Source: Maribacter algicola
Lineage (GTDB): Bacteria > Bacteroidota > Bacteroidia > Flavobacteriales > Flavobacteriaceae
DNA length: 64,000 nt
Assembly: GCF_003933245.1 (NCBI RefSeq)
Contig: NZ_QUSX01000002.1
Coordinates: 682,001-746,000 of the forward strand
Reading direction: 5' to 3'
Both the position numbers and the translations under genes were made by a program. Within the stretch, counting starts at the first letter, position 1. Each line of letters starts with the position of its first letter. Below are positions 43,177 through 52,382 of the stretch, in pieces. The notes beneath the pieces are model-generated. The model worked only from the letters and a program-made list of their open reading frames with translations. It made no database searches and was not told the origin of the DNA.

Positions 43177-44376
43177 ATGAACCAACCTAGCTCTCCTTTT
43201 AGTAAACAGCAACTACTGCCGCAAGAGGAAACCCTGGAAGTCCTTAGACAAAAAGGGGAACTATTTATTGGTATACCCAAGGAGAACCAATACCAAGAAA
43301 AACGTATTTGCCTAACCCCAGACGCAGTAAACGCCATTACATCCAACGGACACAGGGTTCTACTGGAATCAGGTGCTGGTGAAGGGGCCAACTTTACTGA
43401 CAAGGATTATGTGGATGCCGGTGGTGAAATTACAAGGGACACAAAAAAAGTGTTCTCCTGTCCGTTACTATTAAAAGTAGAGCCCCCCACCCTTTCAGAG
43501 ATTGCCATGATACACCCACAAACAACGGTGATATCGGCCTTGCAAATCAAAACACAAAACAAAGGTTACTTTGAGGAGTTGGCCAAAAAAAGAATTACGG
43601 CCATTGCGTTTGAATACATCCGCGATGAAGATGGCAAATATCCCGCAGTACGGTCATTAAGTGAAATTGCCGGAACGGCTTCCGTTCTTATTGCTGCAGA
43701 ACTCATGGCGGCGACCAACAAAGGAAATGGACTCATGTTTGGCAACATAAGTGGGGTACCACCTGCGGAAGTGGTCATCATTGGTGCCGGAACCGTTGGG
43801 GAATATGCCGCACGATCGGCCATAGGACTTGGGGCCAATGTGAAGATTTTCGATAATTCAATAACCAGGCTGCGAAATATTCAGACCAATCTTAAACAAA
43901 CCGTTTATACTTCCACGATTCAACCTAAAAATCTTTTAAAGGCCTTAAAACGCTGTGATGTGGCCATTGGAGCTACCAGAGGTAAAGGTAGGTCTCCCAT
44001 AATCGTTACGAGTACCATGGTGGAACACATGAAAAAAGGAGCGGTCATTATCGATGTGAGTATTGATACGGGCGGCTGTTTTGAAACTAGTGAGATTACC
44101 AACCATAATAAACCCACTATAGAGAAATCTGGTGTACTCCACTACGGAGTGCCCAATATACCCTCAAGGTATCCAAAAACGGCTTCGGTTTCCATCAGTA
44201 ATATTTTCACCCCGTATCTACTAAAAATCGGTGAGGACGGAGGTTTGGAAAACTCGCTTCGCTTTGACAAGGGGCTTCGTAACGGACTCTATATGTACCA
44301 TGGTATACTAACCAATAAATCTGTTGGGGATTGGTTCGACCTCTCCTATAGCGATATCAACTTCCTAATTTTTTAG
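43177..44376 (+). CDS. ald: Alanine dehydrogenase
   Basis: This 399-residue enzyme interconverts L-alanine and pyruvate plus ammonia with NAD. It carries IGIPKENQYQEKRICLTP, the catalytic region YIRDEDGKYPAVRSLSEIAG, the Rossmann site VVIIGAGTVGEYAARSAIGLG and GRSPIIVTSTMVEHM. An extra 30 or so residues precede the usual start, a feature I recall for Bacteroidota alanine dehydrogenases. It starts 12 bases after the hairpin. Catabolism of alanine or ammonia assimilation are both possible. Confidence 0.88.
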   Translation: MNQPSSPFSKQQLLPQEETLEVLRQKGELFIGIPKENQYQEKRICLTPDAVNAITSNGHRVLLESGAGEGANFTDKDYVDAGGEITRDTKKVFSCPLLLKVEPPTLSEIAMIHPQTTVISALQIKTQNKGYFEELAKKRITAIAFEYIRDEDGKYPAVRSLSEIAGTASVLIAAELMAATNKGNGLMFGNISGVPPAEVVIIGAGTVGEYAARSAIGLGANVKIFDNSITRLRNIQTNLKQTVYTSTIQPKNLLKALKRCDVAIGATRGKGRSPIIVTSTMVEHMKKGAVIIDVSIDTGGCFETSEITNHNKPTIEKSGVLHYGVPNIPSRYPKTASVSISNIFTPYLLKIGEDGGLENSLRFDKGLRNGLYMYHGILTNKSVGDWFDLSYSDINFLIF

Positions 44377-44446
44377 AAATAGGACTCCTTGCTTTCGACA
44401 TCCGCATTAAACCGTTAATTTTACCCTCTAATTTTTAATATGTATC

Positions 44447-44830
44447 ATGTCTTTTTTAAAGCGATTGGGATTTTATTTGGGCGGACTTGCCATCGGGATT
44501 GTTTTCTTGGCAATGTTTCTTCGGAAAAAATCGGATGAAACAGGAGTCAGTTTTTGCTATTTCCCCAACTGTAGGACCTTAAAGGACATTCGGTCCAAAT
44601 CATTATATTATTCAAACGAGGTAGAAAGACAACTAGCGGAAAAGGAATTGGATAGTTTGGATATCGTTTATCTGCTCACTGAAGGGGATGTGGATTTCTC
44701 TGCAAGCAACACCAAAAGTTCTCCTTGTAAATCTTACTTCATTGAAGGTGATAAAGGGGATTTAAAATTGGAAGCTTGGGTTAAGAACTGTCCTGATAAG
44801 GCCAGTATTGAATCGGTCTCTATTAAATAA
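44447..44830 (+). CDS. DUF4258-like small membrane-anchored protein
   Basis: This 127-residue protein has one N-terminal TM helix (LGFYLGGLAIGIVFLAMF, residues about 7-24) and a soluble domain with cysteines (CYFPNC, SSPCKSYF, CPDK). I place it with DUF4258, a small domain of unknown function found in Flavobacteriia next to alanine dehydrogenase. Its stop is adjacent to that of the converging proline dehydrogenase gene (44831). Confidence 0.6.
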   Translation: MSFLKRLGFYLGGLAIGIVFLAMFLRKKSDETGVSFCYFPNCRTLKDIRSKSLYYSNEVERQLAEKELDSLDIVYLLTEGDVDFSASNTKSSPCKSYFIEGDKGDLKLEAWVKNCPDKASIESVSIK

Positions 44831-45997
44831 CTAGATTTTTCTCCGTTTACGTTCCTTCTTCAACAAGGAAAGTTCCCTACTTGTTTGCCCCGCTACCGAA
44901 GTGTTCTCCTCCGCCCTGCGGATCAAATAGGGCATAACGTCCCTAACCGGTCCAAAGGGAAGGTATTTTGCCACATTATAACCATGGGCAGCGAGGTTAA
45001 AGGAAATATGGTCGCTCATTCCGTAAAGTTGTCCAAACCAAATGTCCTTGTGATTGTTATCCACTTTCTTTTCCTTCATCAACTGCATTAGCTTATAACA
45101 GCTATTTTCATTATGTGTTCCTGAAAATATGGACATTACCTCCAAATTTTCGAGCATATAGGCGATAGTGGCATCAAAATTTTCGTCGGTAGCCGCTTTT
45201 GACTCGCAAATAGGGCTTGGGTATCCCTTTTCCCTGGCCCGCTCATTTTCCTTTTCCATATAGGCGCCACGAACTACCTTGATTCCGATCTTAAATCCTT
45301 CCTTGTCAGCACGTTCGTGCAAATCCTTTAAATACGGTAACCTATCCCATCTATAGGTCTGCAAAGTATTAAAGACAATCGCTTTCTTCTTGTTGTATTT
45401 GCGCATCATGTCCTCGGCAAGCTGGTCGGCTGCATCTTGCATCCAGCTTTCTTCCCCATCTATCAACAAAGAGACATCCAGGTCATGCGCCTTTTTGCAC
45501 ACTTTATCAAATCTATTGATGACCCGTTGCCATTCGGCCTCTTCCTTTTCTGATAATTTCCCTCCTTCGCTTATCTTTTGGTATAGGGCAAATCTTCCAA
45601 ATCCGGATGGTTTGAACACGGCAAACGGAATGGCATCCTTTTCCTTGACAAAATCCAAGATTTTCAAGATCATTTCCGTGGCGTTGTCAAAAGGGTCTTC
45701 TTCATCCTTGCCCTCCACCGAGTAATCCAAAACGGAGCATACCCCCTTTTCGAACATTTTGTCCACAACCGGCATGCAGTCGGCTTCATTGACACCTCCG
45801 CAAAAATGATCGAAGACCGTGGCCCTAATAAGACCCTCTACAGGAAGATGGGCCTTAATGGCAAAATTGGTCATTGCCGTCCCTATCTTTACAAGTGGCT
45901 CATTGGCAATCATCTTAAAGAGAAAATAGGCCCGTTCCAGTTCAGAATCCGTCTTTAAGGAAAAAGCGGTTGCCGTATTCTCAAAAATAGCATCCAT
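44831..45997 (-). CDS. Proline dehydrogenase
   Basis: This 388-residue flavoenzyme oxidises L-proline to pyrroline-5-carboxylate. It shows the FAD-barrel motifs LLIDGEESWMQDAA, VFNTLQTYRWDRL, GIKVVRGAYMEKEN and FGQLYGMSDHISF, and the late RRAEEN motif. The monofunctional form lacks the P5C dehydrogenase part of PutA, which is not in the window. The -7 box at 46020-46027 marks a probable promoter, and the gene diverges from aroB. Confidence 0.92.
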   Translation of the reverse strand: MDAIFENTATAFSLKTDSELERAYFLFKMIANEPLVKIGTAMTNFAIKAHLPVEGLIRATVFDHFCGGVNEADCMPVVDKMFEKGVCSVLDYSVEGKDEEDPFDNATEMILKILDFVKEKDAIPFAVFKPSGFGRFALYQKISEGGKLSEKEEAEWQRVINRFDKVCKKAHDLDVSLLIDGEESWMQDAADQLAEDMMRKYNKKKAIVFNTLQTYRWDRLPYLKDLHERADKEGFKIGIKVVRGAYMEKENERAREKGYPSPICESKAATDENFDATIAYMLENLEVMSIFSGTHNENSCYKLMQLMKEKKVDNNHKDIWFGQLYGMSDHISFNLAAHGYNVAKYLPFGPVRDVMPYLIRRAEENTSVAGQTSRELSLLKKERKRRKI

Positions 45998-46019
45998 ATG
46001 CAGACAATTATTAAGGCAT

Positions 46020-46027
46020 CAAAGATA
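46020..46027 (-). promoter_or_regulatory. -7 promoter element for proline dehydrogenase
   Basis: TATCTTTG on the - strand is an exact TAnnTTTG match 22 bases upstream of the start. On the + strand a near match TTATTTTG (46064-46071) may serve aroB. Confidence 0.45.
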
Positions 46028-46116
46028 AAGACAGGATTTATATTCTATTGATTAAAATAACCATTATTTTGCGCTCTTAAATTAAAGTTTTTTGGTCGAT
46101 ATATAATTTAGGTTCC

Positions 46117-47178
46117 ATGCAGTCCATAGTATCAGATTCTTATTCGGTCCATTTCGACAAAATGGCATTTGAGGTTCTAAATTCACACTTAGCTTCCCAT
46201 AACTACTCCACTATTTTTGTTTTGGTGGACGAGAACACCCATGAATTGTGTTTGCCGCAATTTATGTCTGAAATTGCAGGGGAGTATACTTTTGAAATCA
46301 TTGAAATAGAATCAGGGGAAATCAACAAAACCATAGAAACTTGTGTAGGTGTTTGGGAAGCGCTTTCCGAACTTGGTGCGGACCGAAAGAGTCTCATGAT
46401 CAATCTGGGCGGAGGAGTCTTGACGGATCTTGGGGGGTTTGTGGCCTCTACCTTTAAAAGAGGGATTCACTTTATAAACGTACCTACTACCCTTTTGTCC
46501 ATGGTTGATGCTTCCGTTGGAGGAAAAACGGGTGTTGATCTTGGGCCCTTGAAAAACCAGATTGGGGTCATCAATCAGCCGGAAATGGTTTTGATAGTAT
46601 CGGAATTCCTGGAAACATTGAATGAAAGACAGATTACCAGTGGCTTTGCAGAAATGCTCAAACATGGTCTTATTGGAGATTCGGATTATTGGGAATCGCT
46701 AAAAGAGGTACGTTCCATCAACGAATTAAAAAATCATATTTTTCCTTCCGTAGAATTTAAGAACAAGGTAGTGCTACAGGACCCTACCGAACAAAACATT
46801 CGTAAAATCTTAAATTACGGACATACCTTGGGGCATGCCATAGAGTCCTACTTTTTGGAAAATGTAAACAAGGAAACCTTGCTACATGGCGAGGCTATTG
46901 CCATAGGAATGATTACGGAGGGATACCTTTCGTACAGGATTACCGGATTGTCCCATGAGCAGCTGGAGGATATAAAAACCACCTTTTTGAAGTACTACAA
47001 AAAAATTGAATTTACCGAAAAGGATATCACGGCTATTCTTGAACTTTTGAAGTATGACAAAAAGAATTCACACGGAAACATCAATTTTGTCCTCTTAAAT
47101 CGTATTGGTAAAGCCCAAATTGATGTAACCATTTCTCCCGATTTATTTAAGCAAGCCTTTGCATACTACATGGAATAA
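46117..47178 (+). CDS. aroB: 3-dehydroquinate synthase
   Basis: AroB closes the ring of DAHP to give dehydroquinate in the shikimate pathway, using NAD and Zn. The 353-residue protein has NLGGGVLTDLGGFVA, PTTLLSMVDASVGGKTGVD and KNQIGVINQP, with the metal ligands in LNYGHTLGHAIES and LLHGEAIAIGM. It is a single gene, diverging from proline dehydrogenase. Confidence 0.95.
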   Translation: MQSIVSDSYSVHFDKMAFEVLNSHLASHNYSTIFVLVDENTHELCLPQFMSEIAGEYTFEIIEIESGEINKTIETCVGVWEALSELGADRKSLMINLGGGVLTDLGGFVASTFKRGIHFINVPTTLLSMVDASVGGKTGVDLGPLKNQIGVINQPEMVLIVSEFLETLNERQITSGFAEMLKHGLIGDSDYWESLKEVRSINELKNHIFPSVEFKNKVVLQDPTEQNIRKILNYGHTLGHAIESYFLENVNKETLLHGEAIAIGMITEGYLSYRITGLSHEQLEDIKTTFLKYYKKIEFTEKDITAILELLKYDKKNSHGNINFVLLNRIGKAQIDVTISPDLFKQAFAYYME

Positions 47179-47240
47179 AATTTTCATATACTAAAACCAC
47201 TGTTTCACAACTCTTTACATTTATGCGTTGATTAAATAAT

Positions 47241-47285
47241 TAGTTTAGGTCAAGAATAAAATAAAACCGCAACTAACCTAAACTA
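47241..47285 (+). promoter_or_regulatory. 10-bp inverted repeat adjoining a start codon
   Basis: TAGTTTAGGT (47241-47250) and ACCTAAACTA (47276-47285) are perfect complements separated by 25 A-rich bases. The second arm ends 2 bases before the ATG at 47288. In mRNA the stem would cover the translation start region of the small acidic protein. Confidence 0.5.
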
Positions 47286-47287
47286 TT

Positions 47288-47626
47288 ATGATCAGACGAC
47301 TTATCGACTACAAAAAATTAGACCATCGGCTTGCTTCCCTGTTAATCGAAAAATATCCCTATGGCTATGGTGATGAAGACATTATCGTATTCAAAAATGC
47401 CCATGGCGAATTTGTGGAAGCCGTAGAACTTAGAACAGAGGATACGCTGTACTTGGTTAAGATCAGCAAAAGTCTTTCAAATTTCATTGCCAACTTTGAA
47501 GATGCCATAGAAAAGGAACTTGAAAGTAAAACTCCCGAAGAAGTAATGCGGGAAGAAGAAGAAATCATTCCTGAAATGGAGATGAACTATGAATCCGATG
47601 AGGATGCGTATTCAGAGTATGATTAG
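47288..47626 (+). CDS. Small acidic protein, unknown
   Basis: This 112-residue soluble protein has an N-terminal region beginning MIRRLIDYKKLDHRLASLLIEKYPYGYGDEDI, a central strand-helix and a very acidic tail (about residues 75-112, EELEE/EDE-type: MREEEEIIPEMEMNYESDE). No signal peptide or TM helix. I do not recognise a named family. The gene follows aroB by 109 bases and may be independently regulated by the inverted repeat before its start. Confidence 0.68.
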   Translation: MIRRLIDYKKLDHRLASLLIEKYPYGYGDEDIIVFKNAHGEFVEAVELRTEDTLYLVKISKSLSNFIANFEDAIEKELESKTPEEVMREEEEIIPEMEMNYESDEDAYSEYD

Positions 47627-47627
47627 T

Positions 47628-48143
47628 CTATGAATATTTTTCCATTAGGATATTGGCGTGATACTTTTGGTGCCCGCTAATGGCAAAACCCAATGCGGCG
47701 ACACTCCACATAATTCCACTTGCAGTCCCCACCCGACCCAATTGGGCATTTCCCAAATTTTTGAACAGGGTGATGGTAGCATTGCGAACGGCCAAGTAGT
47801 CCTCAAGGATATCCTCTTTGGTCCTATTGAGACTATTGCTTTCAAAAATGTATGCATCCTGATCAAAACCGGGCAATTCAACCTTGTCGTTTCTTGAAAA
47901 CCGGAAGGCCCTATATTGGAAAATACGCTCCGTATCAATGATATGGATCAATACCTCGGCAACGGTCCATTTATTTTCGCCATAGGCATAGCCAAGTTGC
48001 TCCAAGGGAAGGTCCTTTACATAATCTAGAAACCACTCCTTTCCTTCATAAAAGGCATCCATAAGATTAACGTCTTCCAACGTATTTATATACGTATCAT
48101 AAAAGTTGGAAGTACCAAAATCCGGTAATTCTGATTTTCTCAT
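47628..48143 (-). CDS. DinB family protein
   Basis: This 171-residue protein of the DinB-like four-helix superfamily has metal-ligand residues: His in VAEVLIHIIDTERIF and the pair in SGHQKYHANILMEKY. It is of the same superfamily as the his-operon DinB protein but not a close copy. Members are often metal-dependent hydrolases or transferases with unknown substrate. It converges with the acidic-protein gene (1-base gap) and is downstream of the Lrp gene across a terminator. Confidence 0.85.
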   Translation of the reverse strand: MRKSELPDFGTSNFYDTYINTLEDVNLMDAFYEGKEWFLDYVKDLPLEQLGYAYGENKWTVAEVLIHIIDTERIFQYRAFRFSRNDKVELPGFDQDAYIFESNSLNRTKEDILEDYLAVRNATITLFKNLGNAQLGRVGTASGIMWSVAALGFAISGHQKYHANILMEKYS

Positions 48144-48166
48144 ACTTTTTGGCCCAGGGTTACGTC

Positions 48167-48195
48167 AAAAAAGCCCAATCAAAAATTGATTGGGC
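48167..48195 (-). terminator. Intrinsic terminator after lrp
   Basis: A 10-bp perfect stem GCCCAATCAA/TTGATTGGGC with three-base loop is followed on the - strand by T6. It lies 23 bases beyond the Lrp stop and 23 bases ahead of the DinB gene. Confidence 0.87.
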
Positions 48196-48218
48196 CCTGC
48201 AATATCGTAAAAAATAAA

Positions 48219-48698
48219 CTAAAGTTCGTTAAAAATGGTGTGCATCAACCGTTTCTTGTCATTGAAACTTTCTTCCAAGGAAATCATGGTCTCCGTTCTA
48301 CTGATACCATCGATATCATCAATCTTGAAAATGATGTTTTTGGCGTGTGTGGTATCCTTTGCCCTGATTTTACAGAAGATATTAAACTTCCCCGTGGTAA
48401 TGTGCGCAATGGTAACGTTTGGAATCTGGTTCAAACGTTCAAGCACAAATTTGGTCTGATGCGTTTTTTCCAAGAATATACCCACATAGGCAATGAAAGC
48501 ATAGCCAAGTTTAACATAATCCAACGTAAGCGATGAACCTTTAATAATTCCGGCTTCCTCCATTTTCTTCACCCTCACATGTACAGTTCCTGCGGAAATT
48601 AAAAGTTTTTTTGCAATATCGGTAAAAGGTGTTCTGGTGTTATCGATTAACATATCCAGAATTTGGTGGTCAATTTCGTCTAATTTAACTTTACCCAT
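48219..48698 (-). CDS. Lrp/AsnC family transcription regulator
   Basis: This 159-residue regulator has an N-terminal winged helix (DEIDHQILDMLIDNTRTPFTDIAKKL, residues about 4-55) and a C-terminal RAM ligand-binding domain (about 70-150, with GSSLTLDYVKLGYAFIAYVG and MISLEESFND). Members respond to amino acids. An imperfect palindrome 50-80 bases upstream (48752-48778) is a likely autoregulatory site. The M14 peptidase gene just upstream may be a target. Confidence 0.92.
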   Translation of the reverse strand: MGKVKLDEIDHQILDMLIDNTRTPFTDIAKKLLISAGTVHVRVKKMEEAGIIKGSSLTLDYVKLGYAFIAYVGIFLEKTHQTKFVLERLNQIPNVTIAHITTGKFNIFCKIRAKDTTHAKNIIFKIDDIDGISRTETMISLEESFNDKKRLMHTIFNEL

Positions 48699-48715
48699 AG
48701 TTGATTAATTTTATG

Positions 48716-48778
48716 CAAAAATAAAAAATATTAAAAAGAATTATAAAGATTATTACGTTTTTATACGAAAATCGTAAT
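48716..48778 (-). promoter_or_regulatory. Promoter and operator of the Lrp-family gene
   Basis: TATTTTTG on the - strand (48723-48716) is an exact -7 match 18 bases from the start. Upstream lies a 27-bp imperfect palindrome, ATTACG-n-TTTT ... AAAA-n-CGTAAT (48752-48778), sized and symmetrical like an Lrp dimer site. Confidence 0.5.
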
Positions 48779-48807
48779 GTCCGTAAACCTAACCAAAATT
48801 AATCTTA

Positions 48808-49914
48808 CTATTTTATCAATTCAGGGATTTTTTGGGAACTCAACCATTGCATGTCTTCCTTATTAAGACAATCCACTGTTTTGTGCCCAAAATATTGACC
48901 TGTCCGGAAGCCTTTTTCAGCAATGAAAGGAACGAATATTATTCTATTTTTTGTCAATATTTCCTTGTAAATCAAGGAGATACAATCATTTTCCCGCAAA
49001 GATTTATCCAAGACATAGGCATTTTCCAAAAGGATATCTACATATAATTTGTTGTTTTCCGGGATTTTATAATAGTCCTCCAGAGGATAGTTGTTCATCC
49101 GCTCATGGGCTATGGTATCTATAGCCTTATAAAGGGATTTGAAAATATATTCACGCGTCTTTTCCCTTTGGTAATCTTCGTGATAATGACCTGCTTCAAA
49201 AAGAATGGTGGGAATTCCTTCCATTTGAAATGCATCTCCAACACAATTTGGATTAAAAGAATCATCAAACCGACCAACTTGACCTGGTATCAATTTTTGC
49301 AGCTCATAATCCATGGCCGCGATAATGTTCATGGCGACACTTCTGGATGATGAGTTGTTTCGTCCTTCATCAAAAGAAGGAGCCAAAAAAGATACCGTTG
49401 CGGGTCTTTCTTTTTTGCCCACGTTGAAAATGGTCCGTTGATCATGAAGATTAAAACAATAGTTAGGACTAAAATCTTCAAATGTTTTTCTTAGCACTTG
49501 GCTCTCAGGTTGACTTTTTTTCTGGGCATCCCTATTTAGGTCGATTTGATTTGCATTGAATCTGGTGTACGCATTTGCGCCATCCGGATTAAGAATGGGA
49601 ATTATTTTTAAGGTCACTTTTCCCAAAAGTTCGCTGGCCAACGACGATTCGTTCTTTAGAAAACTGAGCAAATCAAGTGCCGCTTTGGTCGTAGTGGATT
49701 CATTTCCATGCATTTGAGACCACATAAAAACGCGTTTTGCTCCATGGCCAACGCTTATTCCATAAATGGGTCTTTCTTCAACGGAGCGCCCTAATACCTC
49801 CAAATGAAATGGGTCGTCCAAGGAATTTAGGAATCCTTCAATATGTGTGTTGGTTACATACCTGCCTTCAACGGTAGTCACTTTATAATTCAAATAATTA
49901 GTGTAGTCCCACAT
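48808..49914 (-). CDS. M14 family zinc carboxypeptidase-like protein
   Basis: This 368-residue protein contains the M14 zinc site: HGNE in SQMHGNEST (His and Glu ligands) and the third His in NYCFNLHDQRT, with NPDGANAYTRFNANQIDLNRD between them, where N-R is the substrate-binding pair. LFEAGHYHEDYQRE would contain the catalytic Glu. No signal peptide is evident, which suggests an intracellular role such as peptide recycling. It lies just upstream of the Lrp gene. Confidence 0.85.
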   Translation of the reverse strand: MWDYTNYLNYKVTTVEGRYVTNTHIEGFLNSLDDPFHLEVLGRSVEERPIYGISVGHGAKRVFMWSQMHGNESTTTKAALDLLSFLKNESSLASELLGKVTLKIIPILNPDGANAYTRFNANQIDLNRDAQKKSQPESQVLRKTFEDFSPNYCFNLHDQRTIFNVGKKERPATVSFLAPSFDEGRNNSSSRSVAMNIIAAMDYELQKLIPGQVGRFDDSFNPNCVGDAFQMEGIPTILFEAGHYHEDYQREKTREYIFKSLYKAIDTIAHERMNNYPLEDYYKIPENNKLYVDILLENAYVLDKSLRENDCISLIYKEILTKNRIIFVPFIAEKGFRTGQYFGHKTVDCLNKEDMQWLSSQKIPELIK

Positions 49915-50187
49915 ACGTTTGTACTAATTGGGCGAAAATAATATAATCTTGTAACATACCCCCATACTTTGTGGAATCCTCTTCAATATGCGTTTTCTAA
50001 ACGTATTTAGTACCTATAGAGCTAATAGGTAAAATTCAAAAGTGGACAATAGCCAGAAAACAAGTTTAGTTATTGGATACAATAACAAGAGGTTCCAATA
50101 AAAGCCATACAAACTTTAACAAAAGTTTTGGCAGTCTTACTGGTTTTCCAAGAATTGGGAAACGCCAATTTTATTTAAATTGCAGCC
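49915..50187. other. Divergent intergenic region
   Basis: This 273-base gap between the M14 gene (-) and the small lipoprotein gene (+) contains a short hairpin TACCTAT/ATAGGTA at 50011-50031 and a CAAAAGTTTTG palindrome near 50118-50128. I find no exact -7 box for either gene and no coding sequence or RNA gene that I can support. Confidence 0.4.
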
Positions 50188-50565
50188 ATGTTGAAAAAAG
50201 TGTTTTTTGTTGTATTTGCATCAATTTCCCTAATATCTTGTTATACCCCCAATAGGGATTGTCAAGCATATAAAACCGGCGAGTTTCTTTTCAATTATAG
50301 CATTGGAGATTCCCTTAAGCAAGGGCGGTTTGTAAGAGGGTATAATTATAGTATAGATTATTATGACAATAAGATCGACAGTGCGTCCATTCGCTGGCTC
50401 AATGATTGTGAGTTCGTCTTACAGGATTTAAAAAGCAAAGTAGGCATTCACTATAAAATTATAGGGACAACCGATACCTCCTATACCTTTGAATACAAAA
50501 ATGCGGTAAAAGATCCCAATAGAAAGAATGTTGTAAAAATTGGTACTGCTTATAGGGTTCAGTAA
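50188..50565 (+). CDS. Small lipoprotein, unknown
   Basis: This 125-residue protein has a lipobox (FVVFASISLISC, Cys near 18) and a small beta-rich domain (RDCQAYKTGEFLFNYSIGD, SIRWLNDCEFVLQDL). In Flavobacteriaceae, similar proteins are sometimes labelled 'DNA topoisomerase IV', which I think is an error spread from linkage with parC/parE; here parC and parE are 3-8 kb away. The sequence shows no topoisomerase feature. Function unknown. Confidence 0.75.
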   Translation: MLKKVFFVVFASISLISCYTPNRDCQAYKTGEFLFNYSIGDSLKQGRFVRGYNYSIDYYDNKIDSASIRWLNDCEFVLQDLKSKVGIHYKIIGTTDTSYTFEYKNAVKDPNRKNVVKIGTAYRVQ

Positions 50566-50899
50566 AGAATCAAGAATCAATAATAAAGTACAATCTTAAA
50601 TACAAGTATCAATTTGAGTACCAAAAACGGGTATATTCAAAATAATAATTAAATCTATAATTATTTCACCCTTCCACTCCCGTAGAAATCTACTTTTTCA
50701 ATACTTCACATCTTCACTATTTCACCGGGACATTTGGTAAAATTCGTTCTTAACTGTATAGTCTGAGTTTAAAGAAATTAAAATTCTTGAATTTTAAGTA
50801 GTATTGTCAATAGAAAGGAGTTTTGATGGATTCACACCAAAATTAATTAGTACCTTGAGGAATAGGTAACTAAAAAATGAAAACACGTATTTAATCAAG
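50566..50899. other. Intergenic region with palindrome and hairpin
   Basis: This 334-base gap begins with A/T-rich CAAGAATCAAGAATCAATAA repeats that may be a relative of copies A and B. It holds a 9-bp palindrome TTAAAATTC-TT-GAATTTTAA (50778-50797) and a TTAGTACCT/AGGTAACTAA hairpin (50847-50873, one bulge) before the oxidoreductase gene. No ORF is supported. Confidence 0.42.
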
Positions 50900-52366
50900 A
50901 TGAAAAAATCAAACAAAAAAAAGCATTCAATCAGCCGGAGGGACTTTGTTAAGAAAAGTGCATTGGCCTCCTCTATTTTCATTGTTCCTAGAAACGTACT
51001 AGGAGGTCCTGGATTTATTTCACCTAGTGACCAACTGAACCTTGCGGCCATTGGCTCTGGCGGTAAAGGGTTCAGTGATATCACCAATGCTTCCGTAAAT
51101 GGCAGGGAACGTGTGGTAGCACTTTGTGATGTCGATTTTACGGGATCCGCTTCCAAGGCCGTGGAGTCCTTTCCAAAGGCAAAACTTTTTGATGATTTCA
51201 GGGAGATGCTGGACAAGAAAAAAAATATTGATGCCGTAACTATATCAACACCAGATCACGTGCATGGTCCAGCCGCAAAATATGCCATGGAAAGAGGTAT
51301 CCATGTGTATGTTCAAAAACCTATGACCCATAATATCAAGGAAGCCAGAAAACTAACCCAAATGGCACGTGATAATAAAATTGTTAGCCAAATGGGAAAT
51401 CAAGGAGGTTCCAATCCCTTATTGGGGATGGTCCAAAAATGGATCGACGATGACAAAATAGGTGCCATCAATAAAGTTCAAATTTGGACGAACAGACCTG
51501 TGTGGCCACAAGGTATTCAAATGCCAAAGGCCGATGCCAGCCTAAAACCAAAAGACTTGAATTGGGACCTTTGGTTGGGACCTGCCGAGGAACGACCTTA
51601 TATTCCCAATTTGCACCCTTTCAATTGGAGAGGCTGGTGGGATTTTGGAACAGGTGCACTAGGAGATGTTGGCTGCCATTTGGTTGATATTCCTTTTAGG
51701 ACCTTAAATTTAAAATATCCAACGGCCGCAGAATGTAGTGTGGGTTCCGTATATACGCAAATGTGGACACCGGACTATTATCCAGAAGGATGCCCCCCTT
51801 CTTCGTTTATTACGCTAAATTTCGATGCAACTGCGAAAACAAAATCACCCATTGAAATGACATGGAGCGACGGCGGTATCAGACCGGCACATCCAGATAT
51901 CATTCCCGCCAATGACGATATAGGTGGAAAGAACAGTGCCAATGGGGTACTTATTATTGGAGAAAAAGGAATCATATCAACCAATATCAATGATAGTTCC
52001 CCATTGATGCCAAAATTGTATCTAAACGATGGTACAACGGAATTTGGACCAGAAGTAGAAGAAAATCTTGAACCGGAATATGGGCACCAACGTAAATGGG
52101 TGGACGCCTGTAAAGCCGGATTTGGAAGTGAGGAACACTTATCCTTAACATCTTCCTTCGATTATGCCGGCCCAATGACGGAAACAGTGCTAATGGGTAA
52201 TCTAGCTATTAGAAGCTACATGCTCCGCAAGGAAAATGAACAAGGGCAAATGGACTTTTTTGCACGCAAGAAGTTGTTATGGGATGGCGAAAACATGCGT
52301 ATTACCAATTTAGAAGAGGCCAATCAGTTTGTAGGCAGAACCTACAGGGAAGGTTGGGAAGTATAA
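50900..52366 (+). CDS. Gfo/Idh/MocA family oxidoreductase with Tat-like signal
   Basis: This 488-residue protein has an N-terminal SRRDFVKKSALASSIFIV Tat-type signal, a Rossmann domain (LAAIGSGGKGFSDI, VVALCDVDFTG) and the conserved HVYVQKPMTHN, in which Lys of the EKP motif is kept as QKP. The C-terminal beta-sheet domain follows (about 190-430). Such exported sugar oxidoreductases occur in Bacteroidota polysaccharide use. Substrate unknown. Confidence 0.88.
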   Translation: MKKSNKKKHSISRRDFVKKSALASSIFIVPRNVLGGPGFISPSDQLNLAAIGSGGKGFSDITNASVNGRERVVALCDVDFTGSASKAVESFPKAKLFDDFREMLDKKKNIDAVTISTPDHVHGPAAKYAMERGIHVYVQKPMTHNIKEARKLTQMARDNKIVSQMGNQGGSNPLLGMVQKWIDDDKIGAINKVQIWTNRPVWPQGIQMPKADASLKPKDLNWDLWLGPAEERPYIPNLHPFNWRGWWDFGTGALGDVGCHLVDIPFRTLNLKYPTAAECSVGSVYTQMWTPDYYPEGCPPSSFITLNFDATAKTKSPIEMTWSDGGIRPAHPDIIPANDDIGGKNSANGVLIIGEKGIISTNINDSSPLMPKLYLNDGTTEFGPEVEENLEPEYGHQRKWVDACKAGFGSEEHLSLTSSFDYAGPMTETVLMGNLAIRSYMLRKENEQGQMDFFARKKLLWDGENMRITNLEEANQFVGRTYREGWEV

Positions 52367-52382
52367 TCTATATTTTTGGAAA

